Origin: Torreya grandis
Taxonomy: Eukaryota > Streptophyta > Pinopsida > Cupressales > Taxaceae
Reading direction: 5' to 3'
Assembly: GCA_037957365.1 (NCBI GenBank)
Contig: JARHVA010000349.1
Span: 5,538,501-5,602,500, forward strand
Length of the DNA: 64,000 bases
In this document: positions 47,120 to 58,429 of the stretch, in pieces
Numbering within the stretch: position 1 is the stretch's first letter
Layout of the letters: each line of letters opens with the position of its first letter
Notes under the pieces: generated by a model
Databases searched by the model: none
What the model was told of the DNA's origin: nothing
What the model saw: the letters and a program-made list of their open reading frames with translations, nothing else
Position numbers and translations under genes: made by a program

Positions 47120-48200
47120 AAAATTCTCTCTCTTACATTAAGAAGAAGTGGTAGGCTTAGCGGTAGTCCTATTGAGCATACTCAAATTCCTTTTATTCAA
47201 GATTATACCATAGATAAAGGACCACATAAAAATCCCATCATTGATCCTTCACACCATGATTAGGTGAATTTGAATTATAATTCATCTAAAGATGAGCAAT
47301 ATAATCAAGATTAGGATGATACACAAGGTGGGAATTAAGACGGTCTCCCCCGACTTGAAAATGAAAACCTAATTATCAATAAGGATGAGATTATACATAG
47401 CTTTAGAGATAGACTTTGGTAATAACCCCATGATCATGCATAAATTTTAAATCCATAATTTAAATAAATAACAAATAAAACAATGGTCAATCTTCTACTC
47501 CCCTAGATAATAACATTAGGGCCAACACAGCTAGCACAACAACCAATTTTGATTCAACAACCTTTGGTGATAGTTACACTTCCTATGGATATTTCCTCCT
47601 CTCTAGATGTACAATCCCTTGTTCAAGAGGTTTATACCCTATAGGCTAAGGTGTTACATCTTGAATAGGGAGCTATTAGGTCATCACATGCCTTGGATTC
47701 TCATGTTATTTTACATATACCTTTGGCACATCACATAGTGGCAACTCTTTCGGCATCTAGATTCATGGAACCTAAGCTTACATTGTATGATGGTAAGGGT
47801 GGCCTAGAACACCATCTTTGAGCTTTCCACATAGCATTTTTGGACTACGTGTCCAATGATTAGCTCCTTATTAAGTTGTTTCCATGTAAACTAAAGGATA
47901 ATGCCTTACAATAGTTTTATGATCTACTGAATCAGTCTATCACCATATTCAATCCATTGGAAAATATGTTTTTATCACACTTCTCAATAAACATCAGTGA
48001 TAATATCTCATATGCTTAAGTGGAATAATTTAAAAAAATCAAATGAGCCTATTACATAATATGTCTTGCGATATAAGACTATATTGGCTAAGTTGACAAG
48101 ACCCATGCTAGATAGAGAGTTTTAGGACATCTCCAAATAGAGTCTACTACCAGAATTACATGAAGATATCTTATTCAATAAGTTTCCAACCTTCACATAA
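47120..48200 (+). pseudogene. gag: Gy-C gag remnant
   Basis: The N terminus L-R-R-S-G-R-L-S-G-S-P is followed by an acidic and Asn-rich stretch. The gag core is at 47766-48010: M-E-P-K-L-T-L-Y-D-G-K-G-G-L, then D-Y-V-S-N-D, L-L-I-K-L-F-P, L-K-D-N-A-L-Q and F-Y-D-L-L-N-Q-S-I. This is a usual plant gypsy capsid signature. Stops are mainly TAA or TAG for Gln. It differs from the Gy-A, Gy-B and array gags. Confidence 0.75.
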
Positions 48201-48939
48201 TTATGCCACATAGTGAAATAAGAGAAGTTAAGCTTCTCTCTATAGGAAAAATAAAATATACAGGTGGATCAGAATCAAATAGTAAGAGTTCTAGTAAGCT
48301 CACATATAACGTAAGATCTACTAAAAACAAGAGTGATCCAAAGGCCATAGTTAACATAGCTTTAAATCCATCTCCTCACATAATTTTATTAGCTCCTCCA
48401 TGTAGAGTTTTCACCAACCTTTGAGAATCACTAGCACATAGTTTATAGTAACTCTTGGAATACAATGTCATATCTCTTCATCCCATCAAAGAGGTTAATA
48501 TGACATAGCCTCTTATAAGGAAATATGATTCTAATGAATTCTATGAATATCATAAGGCACCAGACCATAAAATAAACTGATGCATCAGCTTGAAACATAA
48601 GATACAATATTTGATAGAGGCTAACATTATTGATGTGGGCACACCCATAGAGGCACCCAAAGTTCAATAAATGGAAGATAAGCATTAAAAATATTCTCAG
48701 ATTTATTTTTAAAGCATATATTAAATGAGGTAATGGGAACTTCATGTGTTTACTACACATATCAGGAACATTCACCACCAGCATCATATCGCACTACTAT
48801 AGATGATGCACACCCACTATATAATATCATCAGTGTGTACCATACTACAATTTTAATTAGACCACTCATCACTTTATCAAAGTAAGGGATTTTTTAGGGT
48901 GATTGTAATTTATATGCACCTACATAGATCATCATCCTA
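48201..48939 (+). other. Gy-C region between gag and protease
   Basis: Decayed coding-like DNA. The open piece 48203-48424 is Ser/Lys-rich and could be a linker. The minus-strand frame at 48443-48787 is taken as chance. Confidence 0.4.
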
Positions 48940-49245
48940 TTTAGAGTGTTATGGTGTATAATGGATCAAGTACTAACAAGTGCAATATCACACTTATATA
49001 ACATTTGGGGTATTTAAATCGAGATATATCTCCTAGAGACATAGTTATTCATGGATTTAGTTTCCATGATCAGAGTTCCATTAGGGAGATTGTACTTAAA
49101 CTATAGGTTAGATCAGACATGTGGCCATTATATTCTTAGTATACCTAGTGTAGGCACATTTGACATGTTATTAGGTAGGCCATGGATACAAAAGTCACAA
49201 TCCATACCATCTACCATGCACATATGCCTAAAATATATACATTAA
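48940..49245 (+). pseudogene. Gy-C retropepsin remnant
   Basis: The active site reads V-M-V-Y-N-G-S-S-T-N where the family has V-L-V-D-N-G-S-S. The Asp is Tyr (TAT at 48957-48959). I-H-G-F and I-R-E-I-V-L-K-L follow. After a frame change come F-D-M-L-L-G-R-P-W-I and I-P-S-T-M-H-I-C-L-K-Y, the usual end of Tat-type proteases. Confidence 0.8.
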
Positions 49246-52200
49246 AATAAAGTGATCACCATTGATGTTTTTCATATGAGTATTCTCTACCTATCCCATG
49301 GCAAATTATAGCATAGTTATTAGTTACAACATAGTTACTAGCTATATCTCTAATCACAGTTCCTATCACTACACCATAGAGTTTAGTGGAGCCACCAGTA
49401 TAGGTAAGGTCTACTCCTATAGTGTTTCCACATACACATACACTCCCATTGAGACCATTATTAGAGACACCCCTACATCATAGCTATGTTGTATATCCTA
49501 GAGGGCATCCCTCTACTCAATTTATTTTGAGATCAATCTTATTGAGTTTTTAGGGTTCTCATCATAGGGTACCTATGCTAGCTACAACATCTTCTACCAG
49601 ATGGGTCCGTAAGAACCCTATAATTCATAAGAAACCATAGTCAATTTCGCATATTCTTATCACCACTTCATAGGTAGGGCCAAATATATATCACTCAATA
49701 GAGTAGGTTCTGGGACCTCAGTTACCTTTCAATATAGCATGCATTATCATCATTCCTTTATTTGAAATAGGCCACATTGATAGTGAGTCTCCCATGATAC
49801 TCATTGGTTATTATTGTTCCACCCTTCTTATATATACTTTCATTCTCTCTTGCTCCGTGTACATGGTTGCATTATCATGTTGCTTGTACATAGCTTATAT
49901 ATAGAAAATAGAAAAAACAATATAATATTTTAAAAACACAAAAAGATTAAATATTTACATAGACAACACAAAATTACAAATTGTACGCATTTTCATGTTT
50001 ACACTTCTTATATTTTTTAGACACTACATATGTTAGCTATCTTAATATAGTCAATTTTATCATACATACATGCTTCACTTGCTCTTTTCAAGTGCTTAGA
50101 AATTGATACAAGACTTGGATCCACTACATTGATCTAGATTTTCTATTATATACCCATTGGGGGCATTTACATGGATACACAAATTCTTCATTTGATACAT
50201 TATCCCATTTTGGGTCATCTTATACATAGTTTCAACTATGATTTTACATCTTTATATACTCTACATCACCACTTTAGCATTGTTATATCTTGATGTTGAT
50301 CATGCTACACTCACTCACATTTTTTGTTGGATACTAATAGTTTAGGCTCAGTTTATGTATATCTTAACTCTTACATAAATTTGTATTATATGTTCATGCA
50401 TGATTTCATTTCTAGATTTCTTAGTTTAAAATTGATTGTATCTCTCTACTTTATCTATTTGAGAGAATTTGACCTTGGCATTGCTCTTTGGCTCTACACC
50501 ACTTCTTTTCATAGTATGTATTCTTTGGACATTTTCCCATGTCCTTTTATATGCCTTATTGATTGTGTATGCAGACATTTAAACATGTCCTTCCATGTGG
50601 CTTTAATCTAACTTGGTTTTTTTTTATGTATGCGTACATTTAAACATATCCTTGTATGTTTCACTTTCTTATATTTAGTGACATGTGCCCATACCCCTTG
50701 TATTATGACCCCTTGGCCTACTTTGCATGCCTCATGTATGTTGTTTGTATGATTTATTGTATGCATCATGGCCATGACACTTTTCTCTTGCTTGTTACAC
50801 ACTCTAGTTTTAGATTTCATGAGGGACCTCATGCATCTCCCCTACCTACTTGGGTGCTATGATGGACAACATGCCCTATACCCCTAGTTAGATACTCATT
50901 TATTACTTAGATTTATTGTTACATACATTGTTATATCTATCTTGATAGCCTTCTAAATGCTAGACATAACATACATCCCACATTACAAACTTATGCTCAT
51001 ATTATCTTACATTCTAATTTTATGTATGCACATTAAATTGGATTATTATGTAGATATCATACATGATCTGGCTAACACACATATTAGAGAGATTTTTATT
51101 TTGAGGATAATTCTTGCATAGGTTTAACAACTCCCCTCAAAAGCAAGTGAATTCATATGGGTTTGTCACAAAGATCAAGCTCCCATAGTGCACTCATAAT
51201 ACACTTTTAAACACATAGGCTCAGGTTAACTAAATTAGACTCAAGTAAACATAGTGGGAAATAAGACATAGATATTAGTTATAGTTGCACAAAAATTAAA
51301 AAATACAAACATTAACACCATAATTAGGACACTAACACCACATGGAGATACTATCCAAGATATGTTACTACTATCCAGTAGCTTTAGCTTTAAAAAAACT
51401 AGATTGGCTAGGAAAGTACATCAGATACAGTCTAGATTTTCATAGGTTTAGTTATAGATTTAAAAATTTTACTTAGTTTAGCTTAGATTCATACCAATTT
51501 TCTCCAATCAGCAACATCATGCATGGCATGAACATTCAAATTTTCCATTTAGATACTTATATATTATTATAACTCAATCCATAATTCATATATTCAAATA
51601 TCAACTTTAGGTTCATGTTCATGGCACATTATTTCCATTTGCTCACTTACACACCAGTTGATCAGATAGAATGACACATTCCATGTCATTCTCTATGATG
51701 TGTACATTAGATATCATATTTTAGGTTATACACCAATTTTATGCCTTACTCCATCTACAATGGTTTCCATTCTTGAGTGGCCTAAAGCTACCTAATATAC
51801 TCAAGTGATCACAAAGCTGACATCTCCAGTTAGACATTTCTAGTTACATCATGCAGTTTTAGTTTTCAATACATCTACTACACATAGGTAGTCAATGATG
51901 GATTCATAGTCCACTTGAGTTCTTGATCCACCTACATGTGAGGGTTTGACACACCATTAGTCCAATCTAAGATATTCATAGGTCATGATCCACCAAACAA
52001 GGATGGGTAATGATGGAGTCAAAATTGGATTGAGTTCTTGAGCCACCCACACATGAGGATTGAGCAAGCCATCTGATCAGTCCAAGATATTCACCAAGTG
52101 ATCACTATATACATGCACACACATAGGTTTTCATTAGTTTTATGTATTATTTTGCATGCCCAGTGAAGTTTATTTGTTCCTTTATTCTCTCTTATCCCTT

Positions 52201-52441
52201 TGCTTTATTTTTACTCAATTTTACTTAGTTTTGATTCTTTACTCAGTTTTTTATTTACTTTTTATATCTCTTAAGGACTAATTTATTCATGTTTCATTTT
52301 CAAGACACGTAATGGATCATGCTTTACATACATAAATCCAAACTCATGGGATTCACCTCTTAAATAATTCTAGGTACTCTTATTTTTACTTTATCCTAGT
52401 CATTTCACTTCGCTACATTTTTAAAATAAAGGTAGGGTAAA
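49246..52441 (+). other. Gy-C 3' region without pol
   Basis: No RT, RNase H or integrase motif was found on either strand in these 3.2 kb. Small open frames (for example 50324-50611) look like chance. A two-copy repeat of 115 bp starts at 51915 and 52030 (TTGAGTTCTTGATCCAC / TTGAGTTCTTGAGCCAC). The polypurine-like AAAGGTAGGGTAAA (52428-52441) ends the region at the 3' LTR. Confidence 0.65.
51915..52140 (+). repeat. Two-copy 115-bp tandem repeat
   Basis: Both copies contain TTGAGTTCTTGA, CACCYACAYRTGAGG and AGATATTCA in the same order. Confidence 0.7.
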
Positions 52442-53642
52442 TGTAATCACCTAAAAGTGACACTTGAGTGCTAAGAGTGTTACTTGAGACCACCTATCCC
52501 TAGCTTGGACCTAGACCTATTATATAACCTATGTTCACACTTATATAACCTTCATGTAGGCAAAAGCATCTCTAATTATCCCTAAAGTAGTCCCAGACCC
52601 TCATTATTGCATCTAGACCATTGTGCCTTAGGTTTTTCCACCTAGAAACTAGCACCATAATAAGGACAGTAGCACTACATGGTGCTAGTGTCCCAAAACT
52701 AGATTTACTATCCTTTCCTTAATTTTTCCACAAATAGATATATTTTAAAATCTTGGACCTCTTAGGGTCAACCTATAGCACATTTATCACCTGCATAAGC
52801 ACTATAATAGTATATATACATGACTTTTATCCCTCTAACAACTAAATATAAATTAGATGCAAGTTATACATACAAAGTTAGAACAAGTTATGGACAACTA
52901 AGGTTATTAATCCTTATTCTACCCTACTTATATATACTACCATCTACAATATTGTTAATCTCAGATTACTCATATTTTTAGTCTCAACCATATTCACAAC
53001 ATTCAAGTCTACAAACATACTAGCTTCACTTGCACTAGCACTTAGGCATGAGAATTACATCAGAATTGATCCCTTAGATTATTGATATGTACGTAGAATG
53101 CCCACATAGGGGTGTGGATCACACATCCATCACATCAGACCCACTAACCCCATTTTCTCATGGTATTCATTCAAATTCTTACAAGCATGAAAACCTAAGG
53201 TTTTTATAAGAAAACAAAGTTCCAATAAAAAGTATAAATTTTACAAACTTGAAAGTTGGACCATAGTTGGAATAGGACTTGATATATAAAACCAAGAAAT
53301 AATTTGGATAGAGGAGATTATTACCAAAGGAGGACACTAGCACCATATGGTGATACTATCTAGTTAGGGCACTACTATCTAGGAAAGATTCTGACACCTA
53401 GATCCTATTTGTGACACTCAAACTAGCCTCTACCTTAGTTTTTAGCCTCTAGATCATCTATCTCAGTTATTTTTGAGCTAAGTTATTATTTGAATTATTT
53501 ATTGATATTTTTAGAAAGGTCAAATTAAGTCAATTCTATAATAGATTAGTGGATATATGTATTTCATATTTCTACCTTGATTTAATATACTCAACTCTTT
53601 AACAAAGGATTTGCATCCACTAAGTCCTAAAAGGTTAAAACA
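52442..53642 (+). repeat. Gy-C 3' LTR
   Basis: 1201 bp, TG at the start and CA at the end. It is collinear with the 5' LTR, including CCCACATAGGGGTGTGGATC (53100-53119 and 41729-41748). Confidence 0.88.
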
Positions 53643-54300
53643 CATATCATAGAATCAAGAAAAAAAATTATTGGAAGGACTCAAGGGGGATGTCCCAAAA
53701 TATGTGGCTAAATGCATGATATGTCAACAAAACAAAGATGAGACCATTAAAACCTTAGGTATTTTGTATATTTTATCCATCCTTAGCCAATGTTGGGAGG
53801 AGATTTCCATGGATTTAATTATTGGGTTATCATAGTCTAAGGGTAAAAATATTATCGTGGTAATTTTGGATAGACTCAGCAAGTATGATCATTTTTGTTT
53901 CTTATCACAACCATTTGTTGCTAGTATAGTAGCTTATGATTTTCTCAATATAGTTCAAAAATTGCATGGTACTCCAAAGATCATTGTAAGTGACTGAGAT
54001 CCCATATTTACTAATAATTTTTGGACTAAATTATTTTCATGTTTGGGCACCTAGTTTGCCAATAGTTCATCCTATCATCCTCAATATAATGGACAAACAA
54101 AGGTAGTCAAAAAATGTCTATAAGTATATCTTTGTTGCTTTATTTATGATAAACAAGATAAATGGGCTCATTGTCTGCCACTTGTCAAATGGTGGTATAA
54201 CAATTATTTTCACACTTACATTCCAAAATGTCTCCATTTGTATAATTATATGGGTATCAACTACCATATATCACTTCCTCCTTGATAGTGAATCCTAGGT
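53643..54300 (+). pseudogene. Gy-B integrase, main part
   Basis: Starts with the second CATAT copy and continues the zinc-binding module: G-D-V-P-K-Y-V-A-K-C-M-I-C-Q-Q-N-K. The core in the same frame has S-M-D-L-I-I-G-L (first Asp), D-R-L-S-K-Y-D-H-F, I-I-V-S-D then stop then D-P-I-F (second Asp; Arg CGA to TGA). Y-H-P-Q-Y-N-G-Q-T-K-V-V follows, where the catalytic Glu is Lys. W-W-Y-N-N-Y-F-H closes the core. Confidence 0.85.
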
Positions 54301-54831
54301 TCAAGCTATTTAGTAACACATTCACCATAAATAGGAGGTACTAGTGATTTTGTGAGAGAATTTAGCAATTTCACAAAATATAATGAAACTAGAAGATCAA
54401 CACCATAGTGAGAGGTATTTTGGCATAAGTGATTGGGTCTTTGTGCATTTGCATCCATATACTCAAATGTATTTAAAGTAACATAAAAATTATAACAATT
54501 TATCACCTAAGTATTATGGCCCTTATCATATCTTACAAAAAAATGGTAATGTGTCTTACAAACTAACATTTCCCCCATCCAATACATACATTCAATTTTC
54601 TATGTATCTTTCCTGAATAAGGTAATTGGACATAGAGTTTCTAATTAGCCTAGCTTTAAGAGGTCCTTCATAGTGCACTAAGAAACTATCGACTAGAGAG
54701 ATTAAGGATAACTGGATCAAATAGAAGAACCTACATTCTAAATATGCAACATGGGAGGATTAATCATTCTTATAAAAATATCCTAATTTGATTCAATGTT
54801 GATGGCAACGTTGTTATGAATGGGAAAGGCA
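54301..54831 (+). pseudogene. Gy-B integrase tail and chromodomain-like end
   Basis: Near 54690-54770 the frame gives D-N-W-I-K, then Y-A-T-W-E-D, matching the W and A-T-W-E-D positions of the chromodomain of plant chromoviruses. Chromodomains steer integration toward marked chromatin (family knowledge). The polypurine tract GAATGGGAAAGGCA (54818-54831) follows at once. Confidence 0.65.
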
Positions 54832-55172
54832 TGATACATCATTAACCTATAGTGCATCTAGTGATATGTATTGTGGCTTATATACCTTCATATTATCTTA
54901 TTTCATTTCTCAATATTCTTTGTATGATCGGCCTATATAATAACCATGGCTAAGTAGAGAATATATAGGAGGTAGTGGTTAGTCTTTTATAATCTTATTA
55001 TGAATTTTATTCTTATTTCATTATTGTTGATGTTTCCCCTTTGAATTAGCTCAATCATAATATTCAAGTGTTCTTCTCTTTTACCAATTGTAGTTATGGA
55101 TATACTTATTACGTTCTTAATTTTATGATATATAATTTTCTTGTTATGAATTATCTAAGTAATTTCATTACA
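54832..55172 (+). repeat. Gy-B 3' LTR
   Basis: 341 bp, starts TGATACATC and ends TTACA. Collinear with 37102-37445 throughout. Confidence 0.87.
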
Positions 55173-56020
55173 AACTGCACCAACCAGGACACAAATTTGA
55201 TAATACATTTATTCTTATTATAATAAAATGCACTATTTATTACACAATTTATGTCAATAAATTTCTTCCTTTTTCAACCAAATACATTGTACATGACATA
55301 TAATGTGCCAATATAGTTCTTATTTTAGACAACTACATCAAACATTATTAAGAATGTGTTCATGTGGTTATTCCTTTTTTTTAAACTACACTTTCCATGA
55401 CATAAATTGTGTCGATAAAATTATTCCTATTTCATAAAACTAAACTATCCATGATACATAATGTCCTAATATGGTTTTTCCCATCTCATCCAACTACACT
55501 AGTTATAACTCAAAATACCAATACATTTATCCATATAACCCTTATTACAAACAACTACACCTGCCATGACCCAAAATGTGTTGATATAGTTCTTCCTCTT
55601 TTACTTGATTTCACCATCCACCAACCATTATAGAGTGATAATATAGTTCCATTTCCATCACATAATAATATCAACTAGATATTATAGAGTGCCAATATAG
55701 TTATTCAATTACCTTTAGATTATTCCAACCATACCGCCCAACATTCATATAGTGTCAATTTTATTTTATTATCATCCCCTTATATTTATAATGGTATTGG
55801 CCATGTTCATGTAATTCTAAGTAAAATATTACTCTCTTATAACCATGATCATAAATGTATTGATCATTTTCCCTTTACTTCAACAAACTATATCAACTTG
55901 GTAGATACAATTCATCCCATTTTTTTCACAATAGATTATGTCAACTAGTTTGATATAATTCATTTTAGTCTAGTTACACTAGATTGTATTGACATGTTTA
56001 ATATCATACAACATAATTTT
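55173..56020. repeat. Minisatellite, right part
   Basis: Continues the array interrupted by Gy-B. Units contain CATGACAYAAWRTG, then a RTAGTTCTTATTT-like half and AACTACAC (55321-55335, 55380-55395, 55490-55500, 55552-55570). After about 55860 it passes into the CAACTAGTTTGATATAATTCAT variant also seen left of Gy-B. Confidence 0.75.
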
Positions 56021-58429
56021 TTATCACCTCCAAAATATCTTAACATTTCCATATATGCCACATTCCCTATTATAACACATTTATGAAAAATTTGACATCA
56101 TTACTAGGCCTATGAATCTAGAGGTTAACTCAAATCCACCTACATAAAATAGGTTAGGTCATCTTGTGATGCATATCTTCTTCTTCTCATAGCATATTAA
56201 AATTCCTATCATTTTATTACTACACATATTAGGGCACCTTGCACTACCGACCCTTTTCTAATTTCAGATTTTGAAGCATCTTGTGATGCCCATCCTTAAC
56301 TTTATGCATTCTTTGGGGCCATTTTATAATGACCATTCTCATTCTATTAGCTTTTTGATCTTTCATCCATACCATGAGGTAAAAATCAAGAAATTTTCAC
56401 ATCTTATAGACATATATAATTAGTTTTAATAAACCTTTTGAGACAAATATGCTTTCATTTCAAATGAATTTCTTTGATATTGTCATTAAAATATATATAT
56501 TTCTTATTATTTATCTCATGTTTCTTTTATTTCTTAATTTTATTTCCTTAACATCATTTTTACAACACCATTTCTTTTTTTTTGGTTATTTGGTATCTTA
56601 TAGTCAATCTTAGTTTCCTTTTTGGATTTTAAGTAGCACCTTTGTGTTTATTTTTCAACATTTATTTCAATTACAATCAGCCATTATTATCTTTGACCCA
56701 TTGGTTTTTTTACCTTCCCCCTCTTTTGGGATGATTTACAATCATCCTTGGTTTCTCTTTTAGATCTTAGGTTACACATTTAGGTTTTGCTTTCATATTT
56801 TATAAAAAATTCAATCAACCTTAGTTTCCTTGTAGCTCTTTGGTCTCTTTTTATGTTCCCCCTCCTTTGGGATGGTTCCTTATATTAGTAATCGTGTTAT
56901 ACCTATTATAGGTTTACATGAATTCTCTACTAACATTACCACCATGATATTAATATTACATATTACTTTCATGATTATTATTATTTTACGTTAATTTGAA
57001 CTAACATTTCTTGTAAGTTCGAATTTAACTTTCTTATATTGTAGCTTAGTTTACTTTATGTATGCACCTTCAAGTTTCTTTCACATTAGCTCTAATACAT
57101 ATCCTTGGTCATTAGATTTTGTTATTTGTACACCTCTTGGTTTTTTAATTTGTGATTTTCATGGTAAGGCTTGGGGAATTAACCAAATCCCCCCTCACAA
57201 ACTTCCATCCTCTTTATCTTTATTTTCATAGCTATTTTCTTTATTTCATCAACCATTATTTTATTTGGCCCCTTAGAATCTTTTAGATTTTGTCTCTTTT
57301 GGGATGATTTATAGTCATCCTTAGTTTCCCTAATGAATCTTACATATTACCTTCTTTTTTATTTTTCATGCTTTATAGCATATTTTAGTTGACCTTAGTT
57401 TTCTTAAGGCTCTTTGGTATGTTTTTGCACTCCCTCTCCATTTGGTGATTTCTTCTATCAATACTTTTGTTATACCTATTATAGGTTTGTGTGGTTTATC
57501 TAGTGACATCACCACCATGATCTTCATACTACATATTAATTACATACTTATTGTTAGTTTATATTATGTTGAATTAAGATTTCATGCAAGTTTTACTTTG
57601 ACTCTGACATTACAGCTTAGTCTTTCTTTCTCTACACACCTCTAGGATTTTTTTGAATTATCCCTAGTACCTATACTTGGTACTTAGGTATTTTCTCATT
57701 TATACACCTCTTAATTTTTAAATTTATGAGTTTCATGGTAAGGCTTGTGGAATAAACAAGGCCCTCCTCAATAATTCTCATCCTCTTTATCTTTATTTAT
57801 ATAGTTATTGATTTCCATTCATCATCCATTGTTTCCTTTGAGATTATATTATATCTTTTATCATTATATGATTGTTTGGGTATTTTTATATAGTTTCCAT
57901 GCTTCATAGATTTATCATTTGTATGCTTCATAGATTTATCATTTATATGCTTCATGTATTTATATTATTTATGCCTCATTAATTTTTAATTTTTTATTTA
58001 TATGGTAAAACCTAGGGAATTGATTAGACCCTCCTCAAAAAAACCCATTATTTTTCTACATATATTTATTTTAATCCCAACCTTAGATAGGTGTAGTTTT
58101 ACAAACATAAGGCAATGATCAAGATTTTTTTTTCATCACTTAGATTTAATTATATTCTATTATGGTAAAACTATAGTGGTATGTCTACATATCCTCATCT
58201 AAAATTTATCTTATCTTATGATGATGCTTCATACCTACCTATCATTATACCATATTCCTTTACACATTTATTACAATTTGGGAACCCCAGTCATTTTTTT
58301 TTCATTTCCATGACTCCCTATTTTTCATTTCCTTTTAATCTCATCGAGATTGGTTTCAAAATTACACTCTTTTCTAAGGTTAAAATTCTATGAGTCCTTA
58401 GGCATATTTGTCTTTAGGCTATATCCTTT
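56021..58429. repeat. T-rich LTR-like DNA with approx. 565-bp tandem duplication
   Basis: Two copies, about 56705-57250 and 57290-57800, share TTTTGGGATGATTTA, AGTTTYCTT, TTATACCTATTATAGGTTT and CATGGTAAGGCTTG in order. A third partial copy of the end lies near 57998-58060. No gene seen. Confidence 0.6.

Larger units (their letters stand above)
41070..53642 (+). mobile_element. Gy-C: pol-less gypsy-type element nested in Gy-B
   Basis: LTRs of about 1.2 kb (41070-46958 including Co-D, and 52442-53642) are flanked by perfect CATAT target repeats (41065-41069 and 53643-53647). Each LTR begins with a form of TGTAATCACCTAAAAGTGAC and ends GGTTAAAACA. Inside are gag and a retropepsin remnant, then about 3.2 kb with no recognisable RT, RNase H or integrase, so the element is non-autonomous (LARD-like or gag-protease type). 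It lies in the same orientation as its host. Confidence 0.88.
37102..55172 (+). mobile_element. Gy-B: chromovirus-like Ty3/gypsy element split by nested insertions
   Basis: LTRs at 37102-37445 and 54832-55172 share CTATAGTGCATCTAG, ACCATGGCTAAGTAGA and ATCTAAGTARTTTCATTACA. Target repeats are AACTA (37097-37101) and AACTG (55173-55177). Between them lie an initiator-Met-type primer site, gag, protease, RT, RNase H, integrase and a chromodomain-like tail. Short LTRs plus a chromodomain mark a chromovirus lineage (family knowledge). The total is 18 kb because Gy-C and Co-D lie inside. Without them it is about 5.5 kb. Many stops: non-functional. Confidence 0.88.

Noticed and set aside
50324..50611. 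95-codon frame with hydrophobic stretches in Gy-C
   Set aside because: T-rich DNA gives Phe/Leu/Tyr-rich chance frames. No family resemblance.
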